Positions 27,621-36,210 of a stretch of 64,000 nucleotides of DNA are shown piece after piece. The DNA is from Dyadobacter psychrophilus (GTDB taxonomy: Bacteria; Bacteroidota; Bacteroidia; Cytophagales; Spirosomataceae), in NCBI RefSeq assembly GCF_900167945.1, contig NZ_FUZA01000004.1, positions 62,001 to 126,000 on the forward strand. The letters run 5' to 3'. The first letter of the stretch is position 1; each line of letters opens with the position of its first letter. The notes beneath the pieces were generated by a model. That model was not told the DNA's origin. It saw only the letters and a list, made by a program, of their open reading frames with translations, and did not search any database. The position numbers were made by a program, and so were the translations under genes.

Positions 27621-28721
27621 CTAGACCTGATTTGCCAGCAAAGACTTCACATGTTGTTCGCTTTCCGTAAAAAGCTTTATTTCCTCCACCTGCTTGTTCA
27701 GGAACCGCTGGATTCTGCCGTTTTCATATGCCCTGAAAACTGCGGGGTGAACATAGTATTTTTTGCACACCGTTCTGGTGTTTCCCAGATGCGCCGCCAC
27801 AACGTCCAGACACGTGTTTAATGTTCTGGTCAGCTGCCGCTGCGTTTCATATTTTTCCTGATGGCTCAGATATTCGAAAGCGGTTACGGTCCCCATCCAG
27901 GTCCTGAAATCCTTTGCAGAGAAGTTTGAACCCGTGTATTTCCGGATATAATCATTCACCTGGCCAGCATTCAGCGAACACCGGGTGCCGTTCTCCTGGG
28001 TGTATTGGAAGAGCCGCTTCCCCGGCATTTCCTTGTATTGCTTTACTAACCTGGCCAACTGTGTGTCCCGCAAAGTAATGTCCTGTTTGATGCCTTTTTT
28101 TCCTGTAAACATAAACCGGACCGTGCTTCCTTTCACAGTGGCGCAGCGAGCATCCAGCGTGGTGATTCCCGAGGAGCCATGCTTTAATTTATATCGCTGA
28201 TTTCCCACCCGCATACAGGTTTTATCCATAATCTTGATCACCAATGCAATGGATTTGTCCAGATCAAAACTGTGCTTCCGCAAATCATGCTCCACCTGTT
28301 CCCGAAGCTGTGGAAGGGCATCCGAGAATGTCAGGAGGCGATAATATTTTGTCTGGTTGCGGATCAGGTTCCAATGGGGGTGATAGCGATACTGCTTTCT
28401 GCCTGCTTCGTCAATTCCTGTTGCCTGAAGATGCGTGTCGGGATCCTCGCTGATCCACACTTCACGCCAGGCCGGAGGCAGTACAAGCCCTTTGATCCTG
28501 TTGATCTGGGTTTTGTCTTTAACCCTGTTCCCCAGTTTATCAAGATAATAAAATCTCGGCGATTTGCCTTTTCTGAGAAAGCCGGGGGCATTACCGGATT
28601 GAATATAATGAAGACCTGCCGCAGCGGCTGTGAGTGCAGGATCTTTTCGTAATTTTTTAATCTGTTTTGCAGTGATGACGGGCGCTTCTGTCAACGTTCC
28701 AACTGCTACGGCTACCGACAT
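27621..28721 (-). CDS. DNA topoisomerase IB (poxvirus type)
   Basis: Type IB enzymes relax supercoils through a 3'-phosphotyrosyl intermediate. This 366-residue protein has an N-terminal DNA-clamp domain (KIKKLRKDP/YLDKLGNRVKDKTQINRIKGLVLPPAW) and a catalytic domain with RVGNQRYKLKHGSSGITTL (catalytic Arg region, about 190-208). FRTWMGTVTAFEYL follows (about 274), and the nucleophilic tyrosine is in NTRTVCKKYYVHPAVF (about 330-345). Bacterial members occur sporadically and supplement topoisomerase I and gyrase. It lies between the phytochrome operon (120 bases upstream) and the LpxR gene on the same strand. Confidence 0.92.
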   Translation of the reverse strand: MSVAVAVGTLTEAPVITAKQIKKLRKDPALTAAAAGLHYIQSGNAPGFLRKGKSPRFYYLDKLGNRVKDKTQINRIKGLVLPPAWREVWISEDPDTHLQATGIDEAGRKQYRYHPHWNLIRNQTKYYRLLTFSDALPQLREQVEHDLRKHSFDLDKSIALVIKIMDKTCMRVGNQRYKLKHGSSGITTLDARCATVKGSTVRFMFTGKKGIKQDITLRDTQLARLVKQYKEMPGKRLFQYTQENGTRCSLNAGQVNDYIRKYTGSNFSAKDFRTWMGTVTAFEYLSHQEKYETQRQLTRTLNTCLDVVAAHLGNTRTVCKKYYVHPAVFRAYENGRIQRFLNKQVEEIKLFTESEQHVKSLLANQV

Positions 28722-28841
28722 AGATTTTGTACTGTTAGGCTATATCTTCACTCACTATTAAAGTGATACCAGCCTTAACAGGATGCTCATTCATCCGGCG
28801 ATGAGGAACATTCTACTCAATTTGAAATCCCTTCCGTGAGC

Positions 28842-31130
28842 TTATGAAAGGCTCACCGGAAGGAACAATGTGAAGGTCGAGCCATTTCCGGACTCGGAAC
28901 GCGCTGTAATAAGTCCCTTATGATTTTCGGCGATTTTCTTACAAATTGCCAGGCCTATGCCGGTTCCCGGATATTTGTGAGCCGGATGAAGTCGCTGAAA
29001 AACGTCAAAGATCCTGGTTTCATATTCGGCGTCGAATCCTATTCCGTTGTCTTTGAAAGAAATACCATAAAATTTTTGAAGCGGAGAAATAATTTCATTG
29101 ATCGCACTGCCGTCAACAATATTCACTTTTATATCAATGTCCGGCGCTGTGTCGGGATCGGTGAACTTAATAGCATTGCTGATCAGGTTCAGGAATAATT
29201 GGTGAATCTGAAAAGGGATAACCCTTAATGTGGGTAGTTCCTGCGCATGGATCGTCACATGTCTTTCTTCAATATTGTCCTGCAATTCACGAAGCACATT
29301 CTTCAAAATAATGTTCAGGTCTATTTCTTCAAAGACCTTTTCCATGTTTCCCGCTTTGGAGTAAGCAAGAATATCTTCGATGAGGTTCTGCATTTTTTCC
29401 GCCGCCAAACGCATGCGTCCCACGGAATCCTTCACCTGCGCCGACAAGTCCGGATCTTCCCGGTCGAGCACTTTGGACGCGAAAATCTGGATCTTTCGCA
29501 ATGGTTCCTTCAAATCGTGTGTGCTGATCCAATTGAGATTGGCCAGTTCCTGGTTGGCGGTTTTCAATTCTTCATTCAGGGCGCGGTTTGCATCTTCCTG
29601 GGTTTGGATCACCCGGTAATTAATGTGTTTCTGCAATGCGTATGAAAACCCGGAGGCAGCATTGATCTCGGATTTCCGCCATGGGGCACCTTCATCCTTC
29701 ACCACCTGCATCCATAGCTCAAAAGATTTTCTGGGAGAAAGGCGTAATCCCTCTTCGTTAGGCAACACTGCTTTGTCGGGATTTCCGGCCCAGTTTATGG
29801 TCTCAACTTTCTCCTGCCGCATCCAGATGATCCCGTCCGAATTTCCTGACAATGCATGATATACAATGCCGGCAGCTTGCTGGGAAATGGTACGACCTTC
29901 GGGATAGTGATGGCTCAGGGCATGCGTCACCAGGCCTTGCGTTTTAAAATTGTCGGCCAGGAAATGGAAGAGGGAAATCAATGGTCCATCCGCTGGTGTG
30001 ATGCCGTTTTTATACAGTTTATTATTTAGAAAAATGGCTGCTCCGGTTGCATTGGCCAGTTTCAGCAGCGATTCATCACGATAATATTCTTCAACAAAAT
30101 TTTCGTTTTCATGAAGCTTAGAGAGCAGGTCTGCCAAAGACTTATCCACTTTCTGGCTCACTTCAAATTCCTCCGCTACTTCTCTCACAGCAATTTGGGA
30201 TGTAAGAAAATGTCCGTGAAGCAATGCAGAGAGCCTGGTATAATGCGGCAATATTTTTGGAGAATAATGGTGACAGGCGATCAAACCCCACAATTTCTGA
30301 TTTTGCAATAAGGAAATGGTGAGTGTTGCCCCGACGCCCATGTTTTTTAGATACTCAATGTGGATCGGCGAAACGCTCCGCAGTATGGAAAGGCTGAGAT
30401 CCAGTGATTTATTTGTTTTCCCGCTCGCGTCGTCCAGGGTCAGGATGGGGACGGGCGTGTAGTTGATGTCCGCGATCATCCGCAACGGGTTACGGATGTA
30501 TAGTTCTCTGGCTTGAACGGGAATGTCTGTATGCGGGTATTTTTGTCCGGCAAAAGAATTTAGGTCCTGCCGCTTGCTCTCTGCGATTACTTCACCATTG
30601 TAACCAGGATCAAACTTATAAATCATAACGCGGTCGTAGCCGGTGATCGCACGCGTTTCATTGGCTATTTCCTGGCAGAGCTCTGGCAAATAGCTCGTTT
30701 TCTCCATAATAGACACAAATGTCCGCGTCTGATTGTAGAGGTTAGGCAGATTAACGGTGCCGTCCGGAAATGGCTCTAATTCCAGGATAAGCGTTTCGTT
30801 GCTCTTGTGTACAGTAGTATTGTAGGAAATATCATCTTTTGAGAAAACAAACGGCTTGGCAGAATCAATGCGTTCTGCTGCGGCATATTCCTTGAAACCG
30901 TCTGATTCCTGTGCAGGAAAAATATCGGTTAATGTCTTCCCAAGGATCATTTGCGGAGGAATACCAATGTATTCCGCGCAGTTCTCACTGCAAAAATCGA
31001 TCAGATAATTTTGGCTGTTTACGCCCAGCATAAAGCCGTGCGGTTGTATGCTTCCTGGTATATGGATGGGTTCACTTTCGCAATTTGTCAAATTGACAAG
31101 ATCGCGGTTCACTATGTTTTTAATGTTCAT
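28842..31130 (-). CDS. bphP: Bacteriophytochrome sensor histidine kinase
   Basis: This 762-residue red/far-red photoreceptor kinase binds biliverdin. The N-terminal extension carries the chromophore-attaching cysteine (Cys17 in LTNCESEPIHIPGSIQPHG). PAS (about 20-120), GAF (about 140-315, with PHTDIPVQARELYIRNPLRMIAD as the biliverdin pocket) and PHY domains follow. The kinase module starts with the H-box WISTHDLKEPLRK (about 535). It has the N-box NLISNAIKFTD, G1 DNGIGFD and G2 GTGIGLAI. All catalytic parts are intact. It starts 2 bases after the heme oxygenase stop, so chromophore and apoprotein are made from one message, and the response regulator heads the same operon. The output genes are unknown. 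Confidence 0.95.
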   Translation of the reverse strand: MNIKNIVNRDLVNLTNCESEPIHIPGSIQPHGFMLGVNSQNYLIDFCSENCAEYIGIPPQMILGKTLTDIFPAQESDGFKEYAAAERIDSAKPFVFSKDDISYNTTVHKSNETLILELEPFPDGTVNLPNLYNQTRTFVSIMEKTSYLPELCQEIANETRAITGYDRVMIYKFDPGYNGEVIAESKRQDLNSFAGQKYPHTDIPVQARELYIRNPLRMIADINYTPVPILTLDDASGKTNKSLDLSLSILRSVSPIHIEYLKNMGVGATLTISLLQNQKLWGLIACHHYSPKILPHYTRLSALLHGHFLTSQIAVREVAEEFEVSQKVDKSLADLLSKLHENENFVEEYYRDESLLKLANATGAAIFLNNKLYKNGITPADGPLISLFHFLADNFKTQGLVTHALSHHYPEGRTISQQAAGIVYHALSGNSDGIIWMRQEKVETINWAGNPDKAVLPNEEGLRLSPRKSFELWMQVVKDEGAPWRKSEINAASGFSYALQKHINYRVIQTQEDANRALNEELKTANQELANLNWISTHDLKEPLRKIQIFASKVLDREDPDLSAQVKDSVGRMRLAAEKMQNLIEDILAYSKAGNMEKVFEEIDLNIILKNVLRELQDNIEERHVTIHAQELPTLRVIPFQIHQLFLNLISNAIKFTDPDTAPDIDIKVNIVDGSAINEIISPLQKFYGISFKDNGIGFDAEYETRIFDVFQRLHPAHKYPGTGIGLAICKKIAENHKGLITARSESGNGSTFTLFLPVSLS

Positions 31131-31132
31131 TC

Positions 31133-31750
31133 TTACTTTTCAATTACTGCTTCGTCAAGCCAATTGTCTATGATCGTAAATGTGTTAACGGCACCTTCTG
31201 TTATTTCCGCGCTTTGCCCTGCATCAATCGCGAATTGTGTAAGTGATGAGATGAAAGATTTCCACATAATGCCGGTTTGCTCACCATAACCCCAAAAATA
31301 AGCGCATCCGTTTTCCGGTGTGAGCCCAAGCGTTTTGTTAATGTGTTTATATAAAATCCTGCCTCCCAAAGTTGAACCTTCCAGCACATACATCGCTCCC
31401 AGGTGCCCCGCAACTGAGGGAAACGCGAATCTATAAACGGGTAATGCATCTATCTGATGTTGGGTAAAACCGGTAGCCAAAAGATCCCCGGCGATAAGCT
31501 GTGAGCGATAACGCTGGTTTAAGTCTGTTATAATATCTTGAATATGAGGAAATACAAAATTTTCGCATCCTAATGTGACGCCGAATAATGCGGACAGGTA
31601 GTTTTGATAATCAATCAGGGTAACCCGTTCGTCAAGAATCATTTTGGACAAATAATTCTCTTCCAGTTTCTTGTGGCTGACTGCTGTTTGTTGCCTTAAA
31701 TTTTGAATAAATAACTCCTGACCGGAATGAAAACTACGCACTTCACTCAT
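31133..31750 (-). CDS. bphO: Biliverdin-producing heme oxygenase (BphO)
   Basis: Heme oxygenase cleaves heme to biliverdin, CO and iron; here the biliverdin is the chromophore for the adjoining phytochrome. The 205-residue protein is all helical with the proximal heme histidine in RQQTAVSHKKLEENYLS (about residues 15-31). The distal helix region GHLGAMYVLEGSTLGGRILYKHI (about 115-137) has the flexible glycines. It ends 2 bases before bphP, and the response regulator gene lies 26 bases upstream on the same strand. It has no membrane tail, as usual for bacterial forms. Confidence 0.93.
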   Translation of the reverse strand: MSEVRSFHSGQELFIQNLRQQTAVSHKKLEENYLSKMILDERVTLIDYQNYLSALFGVTLGCENFVFPHIQDIITDLNQRYRSQLIAGDLLATGFTQHQIDALPVYRFAFPSVAGHLGAMYVLEGSTLGGRILYKHINKTLGLTPENGCAYFWGYGEQTGIMWKSFISSLTQFAIDAGQSAEITEGAVNTFTIIDNWLDEAVIEK

Positions 31751-31776
31751 AGATGCAACATAAATTTTTCGAAAAA

Positions 31777-32220
31777 CTAATCAGTGATCAAAAATTGTTC
31801 CATCCCCAGCAGAGGATCTTGCCGGAATTTGGAATAAAGACACTTCTTTAAAATATCTACCAGGCCTGAAAAGCTTGTCGGTTTCTGGATATACAGGTTT
31901 GCCCCGTTCTCATACGCCGAGTCGAGCATATACTTCGCAACCGAAGTTGACAAAATGATCACCCGGACGTCATCAAACCCGTCAAGCCGCTTGATCTCTT
32001 CCAGGCATTCCAACCCATTCTTTACAGGCATGTTCATATCCAGGAATATGAGGTCGGGCTTGTAGTCTCCTTTGTTCAGGATTTGCATCAGCCGCATCCC
32101 ATTTTCAGCAACGACGAGGTCTGTCTTTACCGAAACCTGATCAAGTGCCTCATGAAACAGAAAAGCGTCGTCATCATCGTCATCCGCCAATAAGATCTGG
32201 AGCGTTTTATTAGAGCTCAT
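31777..32220 (-). CDS. Single-domain response regulator (Rcp1/CheY-like) of the phytochrome operon
   Basis: This 147-residue receiver domain has no output domain. The acidic pocket DDDDDDAFLF (about residues 12-21), phosphoacceptor Asp in LIFLDMNMPVKNG (about 59) and switch Lys in YIQKPTSF (about 112) are all present. The long loop and C-terminal extension resemble the Rcp1-type regulators that dimerise and pair with phytochrome kinases. The start is the ATG at 32220; a TTG one codon upstream is less likely. As first gene of the operon with bphO and bphP, it is the probable phosphate acceptor of the photoreceptor. Lacking DNA binding, it must signal by protein contact. Confidence 0.92.
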   Translation of the reverse strand: MSSNKTLQILLADDDDDDAFLFHEALDQVSVKTDLVVAENGMRLMQILNKGDYKPDLIFLDMNMPVKNGLECLEEIKRLDGFDDVRVIILSTSVAKYMLDSAYENGANLYIQKPTSFSGLVDILKKCLYSKFRQDPLLGMEQFLITD

Positions 32221-32299
32221 CAATGTTTAATGTGAGGGCTGTCTGCGTTTTTAAATTATAATAGTACTTAAAGAAGAAAGCCATTACGGTCTCCAAAGA

Positions 32300-32307
32300 C
32301 AAAAATA
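32300..32307 (-). promoter_or_regulatory. Possible -7 box of the phytochrome operon
   Basis: TATTTTTG on the minus strand matches TAnnTTTG exactly, 80 bases before the response-regulator ATG, giving a leader of about 73 nt. No convincing -33 TTG is present at 19-22 bases, so support is limited. Confidence 0.35.
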
Positions 32308-32393
32308 CTAGAAACTTTGGCAAATGAATATATTCTGTTCCTGCGATTCGTTTGGCACAGTATTTTAACGTATCTGAGTATTATCACAAAAAA

Positions 32394-32969
32394 ATGAAAT
32401 TGATTATGAAAAAGATAACATTAACCGGAATGCTGTTTGCAGCGATGTTGACATTCTCTGCATGCAACAATAATAAGGCAGAAGATAGCAAAGAGGTCGC
32501 TGAAGAGCAAAATGACGCGAAACTGGACGATACCAAACTGGAAGATGATTCAGAATTTGCCGTTGCAGCCGCAGACGGTGGCATGCTGGAAGTACAGCTG
32601 GGCGAACTGGCGCAAACCAATGCAGCAAGTGCCGACGTGAAGAAATTTGGTAAAGATATGGCCACCGAGCACGGTAAAGCCAACGAAGAACTAAAAGCAC
32701 TTGCGCAGCAAAAAAATATTACTTTGCCGATGTCCGTAAGTGATGATAAGCAGAAAAAGATTGATGAACTGTCCAAGAAAAAAGGCGCTGAGTTCGATAA
32801 AGATTATATTTCTTTCATGGTAGATGACCATAAAGAAGACATTAGCGAGTTTGAAGAAGCCGCTAGTGATGCCAAAGATGCAGAAGTAAAAGCATGGGCA
32901 GCCGGAAAAGTGCCAACGCTGAAACACCATTTGGAAATGGCGCAGGGCATTAAAGATAAGATGAAATAA
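32394..32969 (+). CDS. DUF4142 domain lipoprotein
   Basis: The start at 32394 gives a lipoprotein signal (MKKITLTGMLFAAMLTFSAC) after four extra residues; an ATG at 32406 is equally possible. An acidic linker follows, then the ferritin-like DUF4142 four-helix domain. This contains GMLEVQLGELAQTNAASADVKKFGKDMATEHGKANEEL, DKDYISFMVDDHKEDISEFEEAA and APTLKHHLE-like PTLKHHLEMAQGIKD. The pattern of His, Glu and Asp is that of a metal-binding bundle, but no activity is established for the family. It is periplasmic or outer-membrane anchored. It is divergent from the phytochrome operon and ends at its own terminator, so it is a single-gene unit. Confidence 0.88.
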   Translation: MKLIMKKITLTGMLFAAMLTFSACNNNKAEDSKEVAEEQNDAKLDDTKLEDDSEFAVAAADGGMLEVQLGELAQTNAASADVKKFGKDMATEHGKANEELKALAQQKNITLPMSVSDDKQKKIDELSKKKGAEFDKDYISFMVDDHKEDISEFEEAASDAKDAEVKAWAAGKVPTLKHHLEMAQGIKDKMK

Positions 32970-32993
32970 TATCCGTTTGAGTATAGTTTGAGG

Positions 32994-33027
32994 AGCCGGG
33001 AACCTGCATTGGGTTTCCGGCTTTTTT
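32994..33027 (+). terminator. Intrinsic terminator after the DUF4142 gene
   Basis: An 11-bp stem (AGCCGGGAACC with GGTTTCCGGCT, one G-T pair) and a 7-nt loop are followed by TTTTTT, 24 bases after the stop. Confidence 0.85.
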
Positions 33028-33120
33028 GTGTTCAAACCATTGCATAGTCAAAAGAAATCCTGAATTTGTAACGCAGGAAGGCGCTTTGACGGCAATTTTT
33101 ATAAGTAATAAAAAGAAACG

Positions 33121-33152
33121 TTTGTTAAATCCTCCCGGATAAGCTTATTTTG
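33121..33152 (+). promoter_or_regulatory. Candidate promoter of the sulfatase-FGE operon
   Basis: A TTTG at 33121 and a TTATTTTG at 33145 (7 of 8 to TAnnTTTG) are separated by 20 bases, the spacing used by the Bacteroidota primary sigma factor. Transcription would start near 33159, about 20 nt before the ATG at 33179. Confidence 0.4.
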
Positions 33153-33178
33153 TCTACCAATTATATAGAGTATTGCAT

Positions 33179-34738
33179 ATGCGTAAGAATTTTTCACTAT
33201 TCCGTTCCCTTTTAAGCCTGTTCGTCATCACTGGCGTATCCGGCATTTCGGTTGCTCAAACGGCAACACGTCCTAACATTATCTTCATTTTTTCTGACGA
33301 CCATGCGTATCAAGGCATAGGGGCTTATGGGAATAAGCTGGTCAAAACACCAAATATTGACCGCATTGCACGCGAAGGAGCATTGCTAACCAACAATATT
33401 GTAACGAATTCCATCTGCGGGCCGAGCCGTGCAACATTGCTTACCGGGAAATACAGCCATACCAATGGTTATAAAAGAAACGACAGGACGAGGTTCGACA
33501 CAAACCAGACTTTGCTATCCAAAACTTTGCAGCAAAGCGGTTACCAAACGGCCTGGATCGGAAAGATGCACTTAAACAGCTTGCCTGCCGGATTTGACTA
33601 CTGGAATGTACTGCCCGATCAGGGTAATTATTACAATCCGGACTTCATCGGCCAGCCCAACGACACAACGCATTATACAGGCTATGTATCGGATCTGATC
33701 ACCAAATTCTCGGTTGACTGGCTAGAAAAACGGGAAAACTCCAAGCCATTCTTCCTGATTGTTGGGCATAAAGCTACACACCGCGAGTGGCTTCCCGACT
33801 TGCAGGATCTCGGCGCCTATGATAACGTAACATTCCCGCTGCCGGCAAATTTCTATGATGATTACAAGGGCAGGACTGCGGCGATGCAGCAGGATATGAG
33901 CATTGAAAAAACCATGCGGCTGAGACAGGATCTGAAAGTGGATGTTGATTACGAGAAAGACTATGCATACAAGCGTTTCACGCCCGAACAGAAAAAGGTT
34001 TTCAAGGCATATTATGATAAGGTCGGAAGAGAAGTAACGGATAAGAAATTGACGGGAAAGGCATTAACCGAGTGGAAATATCAGCGTTATCTCAGGGATT
34101 ATTTTTCAGTTGCCAATTCCCTGGACAGGAACATAGGAAAGCTGCTGGATTATCTGGATAAATCGGGCTTATCTAAAAATACAGTTGTCATTTATGCCTC
34201 GGATCAGGGATTTTATCTGGGCGAACATGGCTGGTTTGACAAGCGTTTTATTTACGAAGAATCGTTAAAAACACCATTTGTGATCCGCTATCCGGGCGTT
34301 ATTAAGCCTGGTAAAAAAGTGGAGGACCTGATCGTGAATGTGGACTGGGCTCCGACCGTGTTGAACATTGCCGGCGCTAAAATCCCTGCCGATATTCAGG
34401 GGAAATCATTTTTACCACTTCTGAAAGATGATGCAACAGCGAAAGCGCCCTGGCGTAAGGAAGCATATTATCATTATTACGAGTTCCCCGAACCACACCA
34501 CGTTTACCCGCATTTCGGCTTGCGTACGAGCAGATACAAGCTGGCTTATTTCTACGGAGGCGCAGATTCCTGGGAATTGTTTGACCTGGAAAAAGACCCT
34601 AAGGAAGGTTCCAACATTTACGGGACGCCAGGCACAGAAAAAATCACAGCCGACCTTAAGGAAAAGCTGAAAGCGCTCATGAAGGAATATAAAGATGATG
34701 AAGCGCTAAAAATATTAGCCGGAGCCAAAAGCATTTAA
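33179..34738 (+). CDS. Secreted/periplasmic type I sulfatase
   Basis: Sulfatases of this class hydrolyse sulfate esters of glycans using a formylglycine residue. The 519-residue precursor has a signal peptide (RSLLSLFVITGVSGISVAQ). Metal ligands are in IIFIFSDDHAYQG (Asp40-Asp41), and the active-site motif SICGPSRATLLTG has the Cys at about residue 80 that is converted to formylglycine. The C-x-P-S-R form requires oxygen-dependent FGE, which is encoded two genes downstream. Further metal ligands appear in VVIYASDQGFYLGEHGWFDK (about 340). It is a relative of glucosamine-6-sulfatase and iduronate-sulfatase-like families; the substrate is not decided. The ATG at 33179 is used; a TTG two codons before it is unlikely. 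Confidence 0.92.
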   Translation: MRKNFSLFRSLLSLFVITGVSGISVAQTATRPNIIFIFSDDHAYQGIGAYGNKLVKTPNIDRIAREGALLTNNIVTNSICGPSRATLLTGKYSHTNGYKRNDRTRFDTNQTLLSKTLQQSGYQTAWIGKMHLNSLPAGFDYWNVLPDQGNYYNPDFIGQPNDTTHYTGYVSDLITKFSVDWLEKRENSKPFFLIVGHKATHREWLPDLQDLGAYDNVTFPLPANFYDDYKGRTAAMQQDMSIEKTMRLRQDLKVDVDYEKDYAYKRFTPEQKKVFKAYYDKVGREVTDKKLTGKALTEWKYQRYLRDYFSVANSLDRNIGKLLDYLDKSGLSKNTVVIYASDQGFYLGEHGWFDKRFIYEESLKTPFVIRYPGVIKPGKKVEDLIVNVDWAPTVLNIAGAKIPADIQGKSFLPLLKDDATAKAPWRKEAYYHYYEFPEPHHVYPHFGLRTSRYKLAYFYGGADSWELFDLEKDPKEGSNIYGTPGTEKITADLKEKLKALMKEYKDDEALKILAGAKSI

Positions 34739-34748
34739 TTAAAGGATT

Positions 34749-36203
34749 GTGTACAAAACAGCTTACGATGCGATTGTGGTAGGGGCCGGTCCGAATGGAT
34801 TATCGGCGGCTATCACATTGCGCGAAGCAGGACTTTCTGTCTTGATCGTCGAAGCCAAGTCAACTATTGGCGGCGGTATGCGGTCTGCGGAACTGACGCT
34901 TCCCGGTTTTGTGCATGATGTATGTTCGGCAGTGCATCCGATGGCGGTACTGTCCCCTTTTTTCAAAACATTGCCATTGAAAAAATTCGGGCTGGAAATG
35001 ATCCAGCCCGAATATGCAGCAGCGCATCCATTCGATGACGGCAAAGCGGCTGTTTTGCAGCAGTCAGTTAGTGAAACGGCGGAAGGTCTGGGCATAGATA
35101 AAAAAGCCTATCTCGACTTTATGCAGCCGCTATTAACAAATTTGCCGGGCTTACTTCCAGATCTGCTGGGTCCGCTTAAATGGCCGAAGCATCCGGTCGA
35201 TCTGGCGGAATTTGGAATAAAGGCACTTCCGCCCGCGACCTGGACGCGTAAGTTTTTTAAAACAAGAGAGGCAAGAGGACTTTGGGCAGGCATGGCGGCG
35301 CACGCGATCCAGCCATTGCAGAACATTGCGACTTCCGCATTCGGAATCATGTTGATGGCAGGCGCGCACCTGGCAGGATGGCCGATCCCGAAAGGCGGAA
35401 GCCAGTCGATAGCGGACGCATTAGCCAATTACTTTTTATCCATTGGCGGTGAAATACAAACCGATTTCGAGGTGAAATCGCTGGACGAGCTACCGAAGTC
35501 AAAAGCTGTTTTGCTGGATGTGACACCTAAGCAACTTTTAAGCATTGCCGGGAATAAGCTGAGTGCTTCTTACCGCAAACGTTTGGAGAAATACCGGCAG
35601 GGAATGGGTGTTTTCAAAATAGACTGGGCACTGGAAGAGCCGATTCCATTTGTGGCAGAAGCTTGCAGAAAAGCCGGGACTGTGCATCTGGGGAACACAT
35701 TTGAAGAAATAGCACACGGTGAAAAAAGCCTTCATAACGGAAAGCATGTAGAAAAACCGTTCGTGTTGCTGGCACAGCAAAGCCTTTTCGATACTGGGCG
35801 GGCGCCCGCGGGAAAACAGTCAGCATGGGCTTATTGCCATGTGCCCAACGGTTCGGATAAGGATATGACTACCATTATCGAAAACCAGGTGGAACGTTTT
35901 GCTCCGGGTTTTCGGGACATTATCCTTGATAAACATACCATGAACACCGTCCAAATGGAAGCATATAACCCTAATTACATTGGCGGGGATATTAATGGCG
36001 GCATCCAGGATATTCTCCAATTATATTCCAGGCCAACATTACAGATCTCTCCATACCGGACATCTGCCGAGGGTATTTATCTTTGTTCGTCCTCGACTCC
36101 GCCCGGAGGCGGCGTGCACGGAATGTGCGGTCATCATGCGGCCAGGCAGGCATTGAAGGATGTTTTTAAAATGAATAACATTACAGCAGAGCGGGTTAAA
36201 TAA
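34749..36203 (+). CDS. Phytoene-desaturase-like FAD-dependent oxidoreductase
   Basis: This 484-residue flavoprotein has the N-terminal dinucleotide fold AIVVGAGPNGLSAAITLREAG followed by the E-x(7)-GGGMRS continuation. A C-terminal FAD-contact segment is PPGGGVHGMCGHHAARQAL. It belongs to the amine-oxidase/carotenoid-isomerase-desaturase superfamily (COG1233-like), where activities range from carotenoid desaturation to isoprenoid saturation. The substrate is not readable, and no carotenoid genes adjoin. It starts with GTG at 34749, preceded by AAAGGA, 10 bases after the sulfatase stop, and lies 7 bases before the FGE gene. It therefore belongs to the same operon, where its role is unexplained. 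Confidence 0.83.
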   Translation: MYKTAYDAIVVGAGPNGLSAAITLREAGLSVLIVEAKSTIGGGMRSAELTLPGFVHDVCSAVHPMAVLSPFFKTLPLKKFGLEMIQPEYAAAHPFDDGKAAVLQQSVSETAEGLGIDKKAYLDFMQPLLTNLPGLLPDLLGPLKWPKHPVDLAEFGIKALPPATWTRKFFKTREARGLWAGMAAHAIQPLQNIATSAFGIMLMAGAHLAGWPIPKGGSQSIADALANYFLSIGGEIQTDFEVKSLDELPKSKAVLLDVTPKQLLSIAGNKLSASYRKRLEKYRQGMGVFKIDWALEEPIPFVAEACRKAGTVHLGNTFEEIAHGEKSLHNGKHVEKPFVLLAQQSLFDTGRAPAGKQSAWAYCHVPNGSDKDMTTIIENQVERFAPGFRDIILDKHTMNTVQMEAYNPNYIGGDINGGIQDILQLYSRPTLQISPYRTSAEGIYLCSSSTPPGGGVHGMCGHHAARQALKDVFKMNNITAERVK

Positions 36204-36210
36204 GTCAGAT

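Noticed and set aside
32352..32393. Upstream in-frame extension of the DUF4142 protein, and a sigma-54-like TTGGCAC just before it
   Set aside because: The extension precedes a complete lipoprotein signal and has no signal character. The -12 GC element needed for sigma-54 is missing.
33173..33178. TTG as start of the sulfatase
   Set aside because: An ATG two codons downstream directly precedes the signal peptide and suits the predicted leader.
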